From: Triglochin maritima
Lineage: Eukaryota; Streptophyta; Magnoliopsida; Alismatales; Juncaginaceae
Assembly: GCA_963682175.1 (NCBI GenBank)
Contig: OY821771.1
Span: 10,539,001 to 10,603,000 of the forward strand
Reading direction: 5' to 3'
DNA length: 64,000 bases
Shown here: piece by piece, positions 48,604 to 60,514 of the stretch
Position numbering within the stretch: the first letter of the stretch is position 1
Layout of the letters: each line of letters opens with the position of its first letter
Translations under genes and position numbers: made by a program
The notes under the pieces: model-generated
What the model was told of the DNA's origin: nothing
Databases searched by the model: none
What the model saw: only the letters and a program-made list of their open reading frames with translations

Positions 48604-51600
48604 ATGAGCATGGTGCCGAAGGAGTCGATCGAGGTGATCGCGCAGACGATGGGCTTCACCAACCTCTCCCCCGACGCCGCCGCCGACTTCGCCCCCGACG
48701 TCGAGTACCGTCTCCGCGAGATCATCCAGGTTTTCACCCCCAATTTCCGTTCAAAATTAGGTTTAGGTCACTAAACAGTTGGGTTTTTAGATGAGAAGGG
48801 TCGGATTAGTTGGCAATGGTAGGTTAAACGCTTGTTTGAGTTTCGGGTTGGGTGGCAAAAACTAGTGTTTTGTTTTCACTCTTAGTTGGACTTGACATTT
48901 CTATGAGTGGATGGGTTGGACCAGTAGATGTGCATTCTCGGTTTACTTGTCCAAGTTTATTGCAAGAAAGAGGGGGCCGATCTTTCAATGTTGTTAGTGG
49001 AATCGTTGCATTGGACTGCTGGATTTGGTTGCAGGGTTGGGACCTGTCAATCGCGTCGTGTGTGTACTATCGTAGTTTTGCAGTTGTGTCAGGATTTCAT
49101 GTTATCTTGTATAACATAAATTGAACTTAGATTGAAAATAATTGAGTGACATGTTATATTGATGTTTTTCATTCTAAATAACATCTTAATTGACCATTAT
49201 CAAGTAAACAACAATTGATTATCTAACAAAAGTTGCACTTCGTGCCAGTTTCGCGTAAAAAGGCAACTTATTGTGTGATTGTATCGTGTTCGTGTCAAAT
49301 CGTGTACCAATTATTTTATATTTGTATCTGCACAAATCATCATAATAAAATATTTCAATCATACCAATTTTTTTGTGTAAATCGTGTAATCGCTGTGGTC
49401 TGGAATGATTGGCCCGTGGTGGGGCGATTACCCTTGGATTTCGGAATTTTGCCTACTTAGGTTAGGTTGGATGACATGTTTGTTTTAGCTGTCAATATGT
49501 CCACAAAACTCTGCCACTGTAGTTTCTTCACCCAAAGTACCAAAAAATATTTCTGATTTTCTAGAATCTCATGTTAACCAAGGAGGAGATTTGTATTGTA
49601 AAATTCACTCATAAGCTCCTTGATGGAGCTTCTTGGATTTTTTTGTTTGACAGAAAGCCAATGTTCGTTAGAGGTTCCGCAAACATGTTTCTTTTTCACA
49701 AACTATAAACCCAAAACATGAATTCCTGACACGACCCCTCGTTTATTGGTTTAGCTTATTTAGTACCCATTTAGATAATTAACCGCTGATAAGGGTTGAT
49801 CTGGATCGAAAAGTTTGTGCTATACCATTTAAGTTCATTCATCGTGGTTGGAAGAGATCAAGTTTATTATTTTGTTGTTATCATCCAAAATCATCAAATT
49901 AGTGCCTTTAGGTTTTGGTAAGTAATTTGTTACGACTTAAATGACTATTTACATGTAAAAGGATCTTTGCATTATTTTCCACCATGTTCCCTTTTCACTT
50001 TTGTTTGAGACTTTTTTTGGGTCCCTTTAATATTTAATTTTGAGGTTTCATGTTGGAGTAGTGTACATTAGGGTTCAAGTATCATTTCAAATATCAATCC
50101 ATAAAAAAATTCAGGAGGAAATGATTCTTTTATGTCTCAGAATTACTTGGATTTGTGGGGTAGTATCTAATTCAATGGTTTTTCTGTTTTGGTTCATTTT
50201 TTGCTACGGAAAAAAATCTTAAGAGAGAAAGCATTAGTTTTTCTGAGACTACGATTTAAGGCAATGGAGTTGATTATGGGAAGTTAAAATATATTTTGAT
50301 ATTTATTTAGCACAAAAGGGACGATCCTGGAAAAGAGACTTCTTTTACAAGGAAACCATGTTAATATTCAAGCTTCCAATCTACACTTTTTATGCAGAAG
50401 AGCAAATAGTATAGGCATATAACTTCTATCTCTGATGACTTTGATGATTTTACGATCACTTGCGCTCAAGGTTTTCAGAACCGAACCGACGTCGAATCAG
50501 CGACGTCAAATGTTCGAAGGTTCAGAGGTTCGACTGGGGTCAGACCGAATCAAACCGGTTGAATCGGTGACGTCAGCATGACGTCATAAATATAGAAATA
50601 AACAAAAAATAACCATGAAAAATAAAAAAAATACCGGTCAGAGTGTTGAGTTTATGGGTCTGATTAGGAATGCGGGGGTAGCAGGGGGGCGACAGACAAA
50701 TATGTACTCCGGATATTGATCTGTTTACTCATAGTCTATGTGTCTGCCTTTTTGTTTCGACACCATATTATTGTATTCCGGATATTGATTCGTTTACCTG
50801 TTATCTACGTTTTTTTTGGATTCGGGTAAACATATATGGGTAAATGGATATCCGTTTACCCAGAACCGCGACTCGACTGTTCAACCGCCGGTCCAGAGCG
50901 GTTCGTGGCAGAAACAGTTTTCTGCCACTTACCGGACAGGACGGGCCTCCGGTTCTCGGACTAACCTGTCCAACCGCCCGGTCCGGTTTTCAAAACAGTG
51001 CTTGCGCTATGTTCTTGAAAACCATAGACAATTTAGACATTTATTACGCAAAAACTCTATATTTCAGAAAATAACTTACATTTTTACATGGAAAATGCTT
51101 GGATTTTAGGGAAAAATATGTCTTTCTCCCTTCCAGATGTGGCCAAGGGCTACCACGTAATGTTAATTAATAAAAAAATCACTTTATTTGTTGATCTTTT
51201 ATAGCTATGCACTTTAAATTTGTGAAGGAATTGTTGTCATTTTCTTCTTCTGGATTTTAGTAAGGTATATGAAATGCTCATTGTTAAAATATTTTTAGGA
51301 GTCCTTGAAATGCACTCGTCATTCGAAGAGGAGGGTTATGTCGTCTGAAGATGTGGATAGTGCTCTAAGACTGAGGAACATTGAGGTGCACTTTCTTGTT
51401 AGAATGTTATATCTTTTCACTTTTTGGTGCAAAGATTCAGTGCCCGACTATGTTTGCTTAAAAAAACAAAAATAAAAATGTTTCAGAATTCCAAATTTGG
51501 AGTTTGCAATGTTAGAACTTAGAAGTGATTGACAGAATAAGTAGGCAGTAGACTGTTGTAGTTGCTACAGTTCGGGTGTAAACATTCTTCCAAATTTAAA

Positions 51601-54600
51601 TATTTTAAGAGTGTATATATTGACACGCGTGGAAGAAGGCGATTCACGTGCCTGAACCGTGACTCCTTAGAGTTTCATTTCTAGCCTACCCCAACTAGTT
51701 TGGGATAAAAGACTTTGTTGTATATATTGACACCCGATCACCCACTAATTCATTTTGTTTTCTTTTCTTATGCTTCTGTAGCCAATATATGGATTTGCTT
51801 CTGGGGACCCTTTGAGATTTAAGAGAGCTGTAGGCCATAAGGATCTATTCTATGTTGACGACAAAGATGTGGATTTCAAGGATGTAAACACACGAATCTT
51901 TTCTGAAACTCAACTCCTATGTATCTATAATGAGTTATTTACTACAATGTTCTTTTCTGTTTTCAGGTAATTGAAGCACCTCTACCCAAGGCACCACTTG
52001 ATACTACCGTTGTGGCTCATTGGTTAGCCATTGAAGGCATACAACCTGCAATTCCAGAAAACCCTCCACTTGAAGGTTGGACTCTTCCTACATCATTGCT
52101 TTGTTAGAGCTCAATTTTGGAATAATAATTTTCAAATATTGACTAAAACCTGTGTGCTGCTCTTGAACAGCCTACAAAAGATTTGTGTCTTAGATAATAT
52201 CGTAATAGTATCCTCAAATCATAAAAAATATAAATGACCTTTTAAATCAGTTATGTTGTGTGAGAAAATGTTTCATTTCAGTGATCTTAGTTCGCTCGTG
52301 AGAGATCCATTTAGGTGACTGTCGTCTATTAATCACAGATGATTATTTTGTGCTTGACATCAAACTTCCAGGAACCCATGAAAATAGGCAACTAGGACAA
52401 TCCTTTTTCTAATTCTAGATTATAATTTATTTGGCAATATAAATGTGATTAGTTCTTTACTTGTTTTATCATCTTTCATATACCTCTTCCAATATAACAC
52501 ATGGTTATTGAAGCCTGACGTTAATGTTCAATTTTTCCTTGCAACCTTTCTGTACAGCATTCATTGCTCCTGCAGAAGCCAAAAAGACAGAACATGCAAA
52601 AGATGATGGCCTTTCTGTTGATGTTAAAGTGCCTGTTAAGCATGTATTGTCCAAAGAATTACAGGTAGCTTTTTTTATCAAAATAATAATGAAATAGATA
52701 CTTCACCTATATATCTTAAGTTCTTAACCTTCATAAAAATTGTTTTATTTGTGATGCCTTATGATATGTAGCTCTACTTTGATAAGATCAAGGAGTTGAT
52801 ACTGCATAAGTCTCAGTCAATCCTCTTTAAGGATGCATTATTGAGTTTGGCCACTGATGCTGGGCTTCATCCTTTGGTTCCGTACTTTTCACTCTTTGTA
52901 GCTGACGAGGTATTGTTTTGTCCAATCAATTCTTCATTTCATATTTGGTTCATAACAATTTTTTTCTTCTATTGTTTAAATTTTGATTACAGGTCACCTT
53001 TATTGCAGGTTACACACAATTTGAACAATATCCCTCTTTTGTTTGCTATTATGCGTGTTGTTCAGAGTCTTCTAAGAAATAATAACATACATATTGAGCC
53101 TTATGTAAGTTACTCTTGCTCCAATTCTCAATGATTAGATGATTCTTGAGTATTCTTTTGTTCATGTCATTTTGTCATAATTTTATATTGCAATTATTGT
53201 TATTCTAACATAGTGGGAAAAATGGGTTATACATGGAGACAATATTTTCAGTTTATCATTCACCTTTATTATGGTTATCTATAATTTGCTGGTAAGTAAT
53301 TTCAAAAAGAGAAGGTAGCGCATTTTTTTTCAAACTTCAAACTCTATGAATTTTGTGTTCATTTTGCTACACAATCATCATGCACTAATCCAATATTTTC
53401 TAAAATACATTATAATCTCCAGGGCTTTGACGTACATTTATATCCAGTTGTATAAGTTTACAGTTCAGATGACCACTCATTACTTGTATTGTGCTATGTT
53501 TGTATTCAGTTGCATCAGATGATGCCATCAATAATTACCTGTCTTGTTGCCAAAAAGCTGGGGCAGAAATTCTCAGACAACCACTGGGAGCTTAGAGATT
53601 TTTCTGCTTCTTTGATTGCTTCAATATGCAGAAGGTTGGCATTTGAATAATTTGGTGTTTATCCGTAAAGTAGTTTGTGTTTGATATTTTGTTTAGTTTG
53701 CAAGTCAGTTTAACATGATGGGTTAGGTAGGTGATTATATATCTTTTCTAATTAAAATGTCTTTTATTGGCTTTTCAGTTTTGGATGAAAATGTTTAATA
53801 TTGAGTAACCTAATCACTACCTTTTGGTGTTGGCAACTGGCAAGTGCTAAAATGGAAAACCTACGTCCAAGGCATCATTCTACTTACTAAATTCAGCATC
53901 ATGAGTTTAATTATTCAATTACAGAAGATTAGGAAAAGGATATATGATATCAAGATTACATTTTTAATAACAAGACGATCCACTTTTTATCAATAAAAGG
54001 ATACTTCATTGAAGTCTAGATGTGGAACTTGGGTTATTTTTTCTGATGTGTTTTGGATCAAGCCATTCTAAGCAGTTTCAAATGATCAGGAAAAAAAGAT
54101 CATTCCTTCCCAAACAAACAGATTGAAATTATTAGGGTTTGAATCTTGAAATAAGATGAGTCCATTTTTTTGTAAATTTAGGGCCTCAGTAATGACCTCA
54201 AGATTATCTCTTCAAGCAATCCCTTAGTTCGCTTGTATTCCTCAGATTTTCATGTCATTATGACATCAACATTCACAATTATAACAATCCAGAGGACTTG
54301 CACCATGAAAGGAGTACCATTAAAGATTAGAATCACCTTTTCCCCCAATTTGGTCTCAGTATGCTCTTTCTTATGTTCCATTAGAAATTAGAATCACCTT
54401 TTCCCCCAATTTGGTCTCAATATGCTCTCAAGTTCCTACATAACATGCTTGCATAATTGATTTTATATTCTCACCTTTATTTGTTTAGATTTGGACACAT
54501 GTATCACAATCTGCAGTCACGTGTGACGAGGACCCTTCTCCATGCGTTTCTGGATCCATCTAAATCAATGACTCAACATTATGGTGCAGTTAAGGGCCTA

Positions 54601-57600
54601 ACTGCATTGGGATCAAATGTTGTAAGTTTTATTTTCTCAGTAGATCTCACATTTGAGGAGTATTTGGTTCTCTTTGATCAGACTTGTTCATCATTTTTGA
54701 TAGGTGAGGCTTCTAATATTGCCTAATCTTGAAACATACCTGCAACTTTTGGAGCCAGAGATGCTTCTCGAGAAGCAAAAGAACGAAATGAAACGGATTG
54801 AGGCTTGGCATGTCTATGGTGCCTTACTGGTTTGTCATTCTTCTATTGTCTTGTTGGCATAGTAACATGGTGGTCATGTACAAATGCATGTTTGGTCATG
54901 TCTTAAGAATTTTTTGATCGTTTGCCATACCCTTTAAATTCACTACACGGAATCTATAGTTTGCTGCAGGTCAATGTTTACGTGAAAGGATGAAGATGTT
55001 TCCGTGCCTGCTGACCCCACCATCACGTTCTGTCTGGAAAACCACCAGTAGAGTTGTGACTTCATCTGAAAGTAAGAAATCTTTCATTGTGAGCTTGAGT
55101 TGAATTTCATCCGCCAGACTTGTATTCTATCCTTTGCAAGTATGCATCCTACTTACCGTTCTTTTTAACTGGTCTAAAGATTTTGACATTCAATGCTCAG
55201 GTAACGTCTAGGCAACCTCAGGCGACAGGGCTTGACCAGTTGCCTAGGCGTTTGGACGACCCATTTTTTATTAATTTAATTATTTTTTTCGGTTTTAATT
55301 AAAAAAGAGAGGAAACAAATAGGAATAAACAGGAAAAATGCAAATAAAATAGAGAAACAAACCTTACACGTTTGGACTTAAAAAAGACACCTAGTTCACC
55401 GACCACAATCTCACTAGGTACCCCCTACCCACCTTAACACTTATGCCTTTTATTTTATTAATTTTAAAGTTAGTAATAGAATTTAGAAGGCAAACAAATT
55501 ACAATATAAGTGTCCTACTCATATAATTAGACACATTATTCTAAAGTCCAGTTAGGAACTTTAGTATCGTCGTCTTTCTCAGAGTCGTTTGGATAGTCAA
55601 CGTAGATGTCCTCCTGGTCGGTTTGTTCATCATCGGTCGGAATGAAGCCTTCATGGACATCTTGGAGAGCTTCAGAACTCGATACACCTGGATCACCATA
55701 AGTATAACAAGTTATGTTGATGTATTCATCTGATCCTTCACTTGAGAAAGCTATAGTTGAAGACGTCGTGGATCGACGAGGCTGTCTTCACGAAGGTGAA
55801 GGTCCTAAGACAGCTTCCTCCAGATCAGCCCACACCAGATCCTCCCCAGCGAAGACCAGATCATCAATTTCTGCTAACCAAGGATGATACTCCAACCGGT
55901 CGTAGTCCACACCGATAGGATCGAAGAAATCATGACGTTCTATTCTTGTTTTGAATATTTGTCGCAACTTCTGATTGTAGTTCACGAAGACCAAATCATT
56001 CAACTTCTTTGTCTCCAATTACGCTCGCAACCGGAAGCCGACCACATTTCTGCAATGTCTCGTCCTTTATGTCCGCCCCATACCCACACCACCAATCAAT
56101 CAACCTTCTTTTGGTGCGTTGTCTCTTTATAATGTCATTCCCGAACATTCCTAGTTGAGAGGTGTAACGATCTAGAAATGTTGAACAATTGTCTTGACCT
56201 TCACGGGTGCGAACAAGGCGGTAAATGACGTCTAATAAGCCCGACACGTGCCCGTTCATGGCTGTGGTTCATTCATCTACTGAAGTTGAGAAGAAGGTTC
56301 CCGGGTTAAATAGGAATCCGACCGAGTGTAGGGGAGAGATCATCATTCTTCCTTCACCCCATCTCTTGTCGATGTAGTCGATGATCTTTTGATAATGCCA
56401 TGGGTTTCCCCTAAAGTTTTGGATGATGGTTTCCTTGGTTTTCTCCATTGCGTCATAAAAATAACCTATTGCTAGTTTCTCGTCGTGCTCCACGAACCTC
56501 AGAACGTTGACTATTGGTTGTGAGGCTTTGAGTGCTTTCACAACGTTGACCCAGAAGCGTTGCTGAAGAATGACTTCAGCCACTTGGGTGAAGGTTTCTT
56601 TCAACCTCTTGTTCTTCGTCCACGTAGCATTCAGGTCGTTGTAGTCGGTGGAGACAAGAAAAGATCTGAGTTAGCCCTTGAAATAGAGTCTCTGCAACGT
56701 CAAGAAAGCAGTAGCAAATCGGGTGACCGTCGGCCTTAACAAGTTGCCCAGATGGTTTTTCGCATCCGCGAGAGTAATAAGGCATGATCGTTTAAATGCC
56801 GCACGATTCAACGGTTTAAGGCGATGGTCTTCAAAAATAACTTGCTGATGTCCCCGAGGATGAGGTCGATGCAGTGTGCGGCGTAAGGAGTCCAGAAAAG
56901 ATGCCCCCTCTTTCGCATCAACATCTTCCGAACGACTAAGTATGCGTTGTCGGTGACAACTTGAACCACGTACTCCTCCCCCACTTCATCAACTGTCAAT
57001 TAACTTGAACAAGTAGTTAGTTGTGTGTGATTGCTTGTGGCGCCTTTGCCCTCATTTTTTGGGTACAGTTTCGTCATTTCCTTACTAATATAGTTACTTT
57101 ACCGATAAAAAAAAAGAAAAAAGGCTGAAGATAAAATAAGGTGAGGACCTAAATGTAATGTTGAAGTTATTGTTCTGAAGCAAATAAGTGGGTAAAGCTT
57201 GATAGTAAAGCATGTTGGCTTGGTTAAAATAGGAACTTAAGCTTTATTCCGGTAAAATAAATGTATTAAACAATAAGTTGGCCTATTCTGTTCTAAATAT
57301 TATTGTGGATCCAAAAGAACCTTGCTAGTGGGATACCCCAAAAAACAACAAAAAGAAAATGAAAGTTTTCCTTTTCCAAAAAAAGTTGTCTATTTTACAT
57401 GATTTTCGTTGGTATATTAATGGCTTGTCTGTGCACATAGATAAAAGGAAGGCAGGCGTGACGGGTATGGACGTCTCACCGCAACAACCACCACTGAAGA
57501 AACTCGCCGCGGATGGTTCCATTAGTTCAATGACTAATGCTGTTATGTCATCCAACATGCTTGAAACCCCAGATAGATTTCCTACCACAACAAATCCTGA

Positions 57601-57811
57601 GACAGCAGGACAATCAGCAAATGAGACGTCACAAGGTGAGAGTAAAGACAAAGTTGGTGGCAGCAAGCAAGCACCGAAATCTACGGCAGCGCTACCACAA
57701 GCCTGGAAGGAGGACACCGATGCCGGACATCTGTTGGCTTCTCTGTTTGAGTTGTTTGGTGAAGCCATACTTCCTTTTGCGCAGCCAGTAGAGATGTCAT
57801 TTTTTGTATAG
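48604..57811 (+). CDS. TAF6: TFIID subunit TAF6
   Basis: Twelve exons: 48604-48729, 51299-51385, 51782-51883, 51967-52075, 52558-52664, 52772-52909, 53009-53104, 53510-53634, 54489-54621, 54704-54829, 54960-55071 and 57441-57811. They give 543 residues, close to plant TAF6. Residues 1 to about 71 form the histone fold ([36 protein letters not shown]) that pairs with TAF9. [20 protein letters not shown] follows, then the TAF6 HEAT-repeat region ([55 protein letters not shown]). A Ser/Gln-rich linker leads to [16 protein letters not shown] near the C-terminus. It is a scaffold of TFIID for RNA polymerase II initiation. Intron 1 carries a hAT MITE and intron 11 a decayed hAT transposon. The start codon lies 96 bp from Mutator-like copy B. 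Confidence 0.95.
50467..51000. mobile_element. hAT-type MITE in TAF6 intron 1
   Basis: Left end CAAGGTTTTCAGAACCG and, from the minus strand, right end CACTGTTTTGAAAACCGG. Perfect 8-bp flanks CTTGCGCT lie at 50459-50466 and 51001-51008. It is 534 bp, rich in AACCGGTT and GACGTCA-like motifs near the left end and CCGGTCC motifs near the right. No coding capacity. Confidence 0.85.
54327..54427. repeat. Tandem duplication in TAF6 intron 8
   Basis: A block of about 40 bp beginning TTAGAATCACCTTTTCCCCC occurs twice at a spacing of about 60 bp, with one base difference. Recent local duplication, no evident role. Confidence 0.75.
55191..57000 (-). mobile_element. Decayed hAT element in TAF6 intron 11
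   Basis: The right end of its coding strand is at CAATGCTCAGGTAACGTCTA (55191), similar to the ends of the element at 31461-32339. CCTAGGCG and AAAAAAGACACCTAG motifs are shared. The opposite terminal repeat is missing; recognisable sequence stops near 57000 inside the transposase. The element therefore lost its 5' part, and no target duplication can be shown. Confidence 0.75.
55788..56999 (-). pseudogene. hAT transposase (DUF659 group), fragmentary
   Basis: From 56999 downward: [20 protein letters not shown] and [20 protein letters not shown] (DUF659 region with the TDNA motif). Next, in another frame, comes [20 protein letters not shown] and [20 protein letters not shown], ending at a stop near 56269. 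Then [20 protein letters not shown] (56259-55996, frame broken), and a C-terminal piece [20 protein letters not shown] with an acidic tail (56018-55788). The N-terminal BED finger is absent. At least two frameshifts and stops show it is dead. Confidence 0.8.
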
Positions 57812-58738
57812 ACTTGCTCATTCTTAGTGGTGGCAAATAGTGCTTCAATCAGAAGCTGTTAATATATCAATAGTATGTTCATGTATTAATTTGATAACAC
57901 GAGGAATGAAGTTTCGAGCTTCTCTTTCTGTCTATGGTGGTTCCATGGAGAACTGCACATCCGTGAGCATGCAGAAAACGACTGTTTGAGTACACTTCCG
58001 GGATCAGCCCAATTATTCAAAATCACTGTGTTATCATTGCACTAATCTTTATTGAAACATTGATCTTCAGATAATCTAAACCCCTTCTAACAACTAGAGT
58101 CCATAGGAAAGGAACTTAATTAAATCCCACAAGTTAGGATTGAGGATAATTAGGTCTGGATCGGGTTTTTGAACTGAATCGGACTGGCCCGACAAGAGGG
58201 TTATATCGGTCCTGTCTTTGGTCTTAAAATTACAACATATTTGGTTCCAGTCGTCTCTAGGACTGGGAAACCTGAACCTAGATTGGATCAGATTGTTACA
58301 ATTTTTAACTTGTACCCCAAAACTCGTGTTTGTATTTTTTTTATACATTGTTCCGCGTATTTAATGAAAGTAGTGGCGCTAGGGGAAAAAGTTAAAACCA
58401 TTGAATTTTGTTTGATTTCTAAGAATTTTTCAGAAAAGGTCAACCAAGTCCACTAGTACTGGACGGGACACAGTAGGTCTGTTCATTGGTTCTCAATTTT
58501 CGTAGTTCTTCGTTCTAATGCGGTCTAGACTGGTTCGAGACTGTTGCTCACTCCTACCTTTAGTATCCACACAGTGAAAAATCATTTCATCACTGATACG
58601 TACAGAAAATTGAAATATATCTTCAGTAGTTCCATTTCCACAATATAAACTTAAAACAACGTAGCTAAAACAATATACACTCACAATAATACAATACATG
58701 TTAACGAGATGATTCAGACGCATAGGCACACATAAAGG
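57812..58738. other. TAF6 3' UTR and intergenic stretch
   Basis: No gene. TAGGTCTGTTCATTGGTTCT at 58472 and GTTGCTCACTCCTA ending at 58557 look like the two ends of a very short hAT-type MITE, but flanking duplications do not match. Other 'GGATCGGGTTTT'/'CAGTCGT' pieces near 58155-58270 may also be MITE debris. Confidence 0.35.
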
Positions 58739-58746
58739 CTTGCAGA

Positions 58747-59213
58747 TAGGGCTGCAACTCGGATAATATAACTCGGATACCTGCTGTATCCGAATTCGAA
58801 TCCGAATACCATATTCCATTACCAAATTCGAATTCGAATCCGAATTCAGTAGAACTATCCGAATCCGAATCCGAATCCGAATTCAGTAGAACTATCCGAA
58901 TCCGAATCCGAATCCGAATTCAGTAGAACTATCCGAATCCGAATACTAAATTTTCGTATTAAAATTTTGGAATACTAAATTTTGGAATACTAATTTGTGT
59001 ATTTGACCATGTATTCGAATAATTCGGATAATTCGGATAATTCGAATGTTAAATAGCTTGTATCCGAATTCGTATCCGAATTTTAATTGGTAAATTTTTT
59101 TTAACCATATTCGTATCCGAAATTAAATTGGTAACATTGAACTTACCAAATACCAACTAAATAGAAATTTTCGAATCGGATACTCGGATACTTGGTAACC
59201 ATTTGCACCCCTA
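58747..59213. mobile_element. hAT-type MITE at the 3' side of the glycine-rich gene
   Basis: Left end TAGGGCTGCAACTCGGATAA; right end ATTTGCACCCCTA. Perfect 8-bp flanks CTTGCAGA lie at 58739-58746 and 59214-59221. The 467-bp body is made almost wholly of TCCGAAT/ATTCGGA motifs, including a tandem block at about 58838-58945 with a 37-bp unit repeated nearly three times. Confidence 0.87.
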
Positions 59214-59294
59214 CTTGCAGACCAATGTAAATCTCATGCCTTATTTTTCTCATACTTATTGGACCCTTAATAGCGTACTAAGCAATTCGAGTGA

Positions 59295-60433
59295 TCAAGG
59301 CCACCCTCCACCACCCCAACGACGACCACCGCCACCCCATTGCCCGTTTCCTCCGCCCCACTGTTGACCACCACCCCATTGGTTACGACCGCCGCCCATC
59401 CCTCCACCCCAACGCCCACCGCCACCGCCTCGGTGATCGCCACCCCATGATCCACCACCTCTTCGGCCCCATTGACCGCCGCTAGGATTCCAGCCGCCAC
59501 CTCCCCATTGTGTGGCAGCAAGATCATCTACAAGAGATTAAGGGCATAATTTATAACATGTAGAAACTAGTATAGCCTAAATGAACATTCTTTTTCGTGA
59601 TGAATTTGAAATATTTTGAAAAATTATTTTCTAGGTCGGACATCAGACATGCAACTGTAATCTAGTTGCTTATGGTCAGCGTTGCCAAAAGTCTTAAAAA
59701 GATACGCCTGGATATAAAATGAGGGTATTTTATGTTGAAAAAAATGCAAAATTTCAAGAAAAGTGCACCATCATGTAGAGGTAATGGAGTTAGTCTTCCA
59801 TAAGAGGTCTAAATGTATGACAATGTACTGGAGTTAGTCTTCCATAAGAAGTCTAAATGTATGACAAACTACACTGGATTTAGTCTTCCATAAGAGGTAT
59901 CTAAATATATGACAACTACATTGGCTTCTTTATCTAATTTATAAACCATAATTGTACATCTTTAAATTAAAAATCCATCGATCATTCCAAGATTCTTCAG
60001 AACTTATGAATAACACATGCAAATAGACTTTTGAAGCAGATACTTCAAACATAAAGTATGATAGAAATTATGATTTTGAACTGTATATAGACAGATTCTG
60101 CTAACATGATTTGAGATAATACATGGCTAGTATTTAGTTTATCAGTCGACACATTATTTCCAAAAGTAGGATAAATAAAAAACACAAGGTATACATTTAA
60201 GGAAAAATAAAGTTATCTAAGCATAGTTTGAAACTATAGAAATTTAGACAAATGTGTGTTTGGCAATATGACACACCTTAATTTTAACACGTTACGAAAC
60301 ACTAAACAAATTCCTTAAAACAAGACTCACCAGTTTGTTTCTCAGATAGCTCTCTTGAAGCCAAAACCTGAGAGCAAACAAACATGAAGACAACCAACAA
60401 GGTTGCCAAAATCTTAAAACTCCTCAAACCCAT
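59295..60433 (-). CDS. Small secreted glycine-rich protein
   Basis: Two exons on the minus strand, 60433-60331 and 59527-59295, give 111 residues. Exon 1 codes a clear signal peptide (FKILATLLVVFMFVCSQVLA) with cleavage likely after VLA, then SRELSEKQT. Exon 2 is Gly/Trp/Gln-rich: WGGGGWNPSGGQWGRRGGGS, then repeats of QWGGG, RWGGG and RRWGGG to the stop at 59297-59295. Plant proteins of this build (short class II-like GRPs) are exported to the cell wall; the exact role of this one is unknown. The longest open frame over exon 2 is in another frame and is not the gene, since only the frame joined to the signal exon gives the GRP repeat. The 803-bp intron holds a short tandem repeat. TATA box at -74. 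Confidence 0.85.
59783..59935. repeat. Three-unit tandem repeat in the GRP intron
   Basis: Units of about 50 bp containing TTAGTCTTCCATAAGAGGT occur three times in a row (near 59789, 59835 and 59880), each followed by TCTAAAT(G/A)TATGACAA. Diverged by a few bases. Confidence 0.8.
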
Positions 60434-60506
60434 ATTAGTTTAAAACAAGTGAGCCTTTTAGGACAAGGATTATAAGATATGATCAAGAAAGTCTTATCTT
60501 TGTGGC

Positions 60507-60514
60507 TATTTATA
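60507..60514 (-). promoter_or_regulatory. TATA box of the glycine-rich protein gene
   Basis: TATAAATA on the minus strand within CTATAAATAGCC, 74 nt before the start codon at 60433. This spacing leaves about 40 nt of 5' UTR. Confidence 0.7.

Noticed and set aside
59267..59527. An 86-codon Val/Ala-rich minus-strand frame over GRP exon 2
   Set aside because: It begins exactly at the splice acceptor and is the wrong frame; joining to the signal-peptide exon gives the Gly/Trp repeat frame instead.
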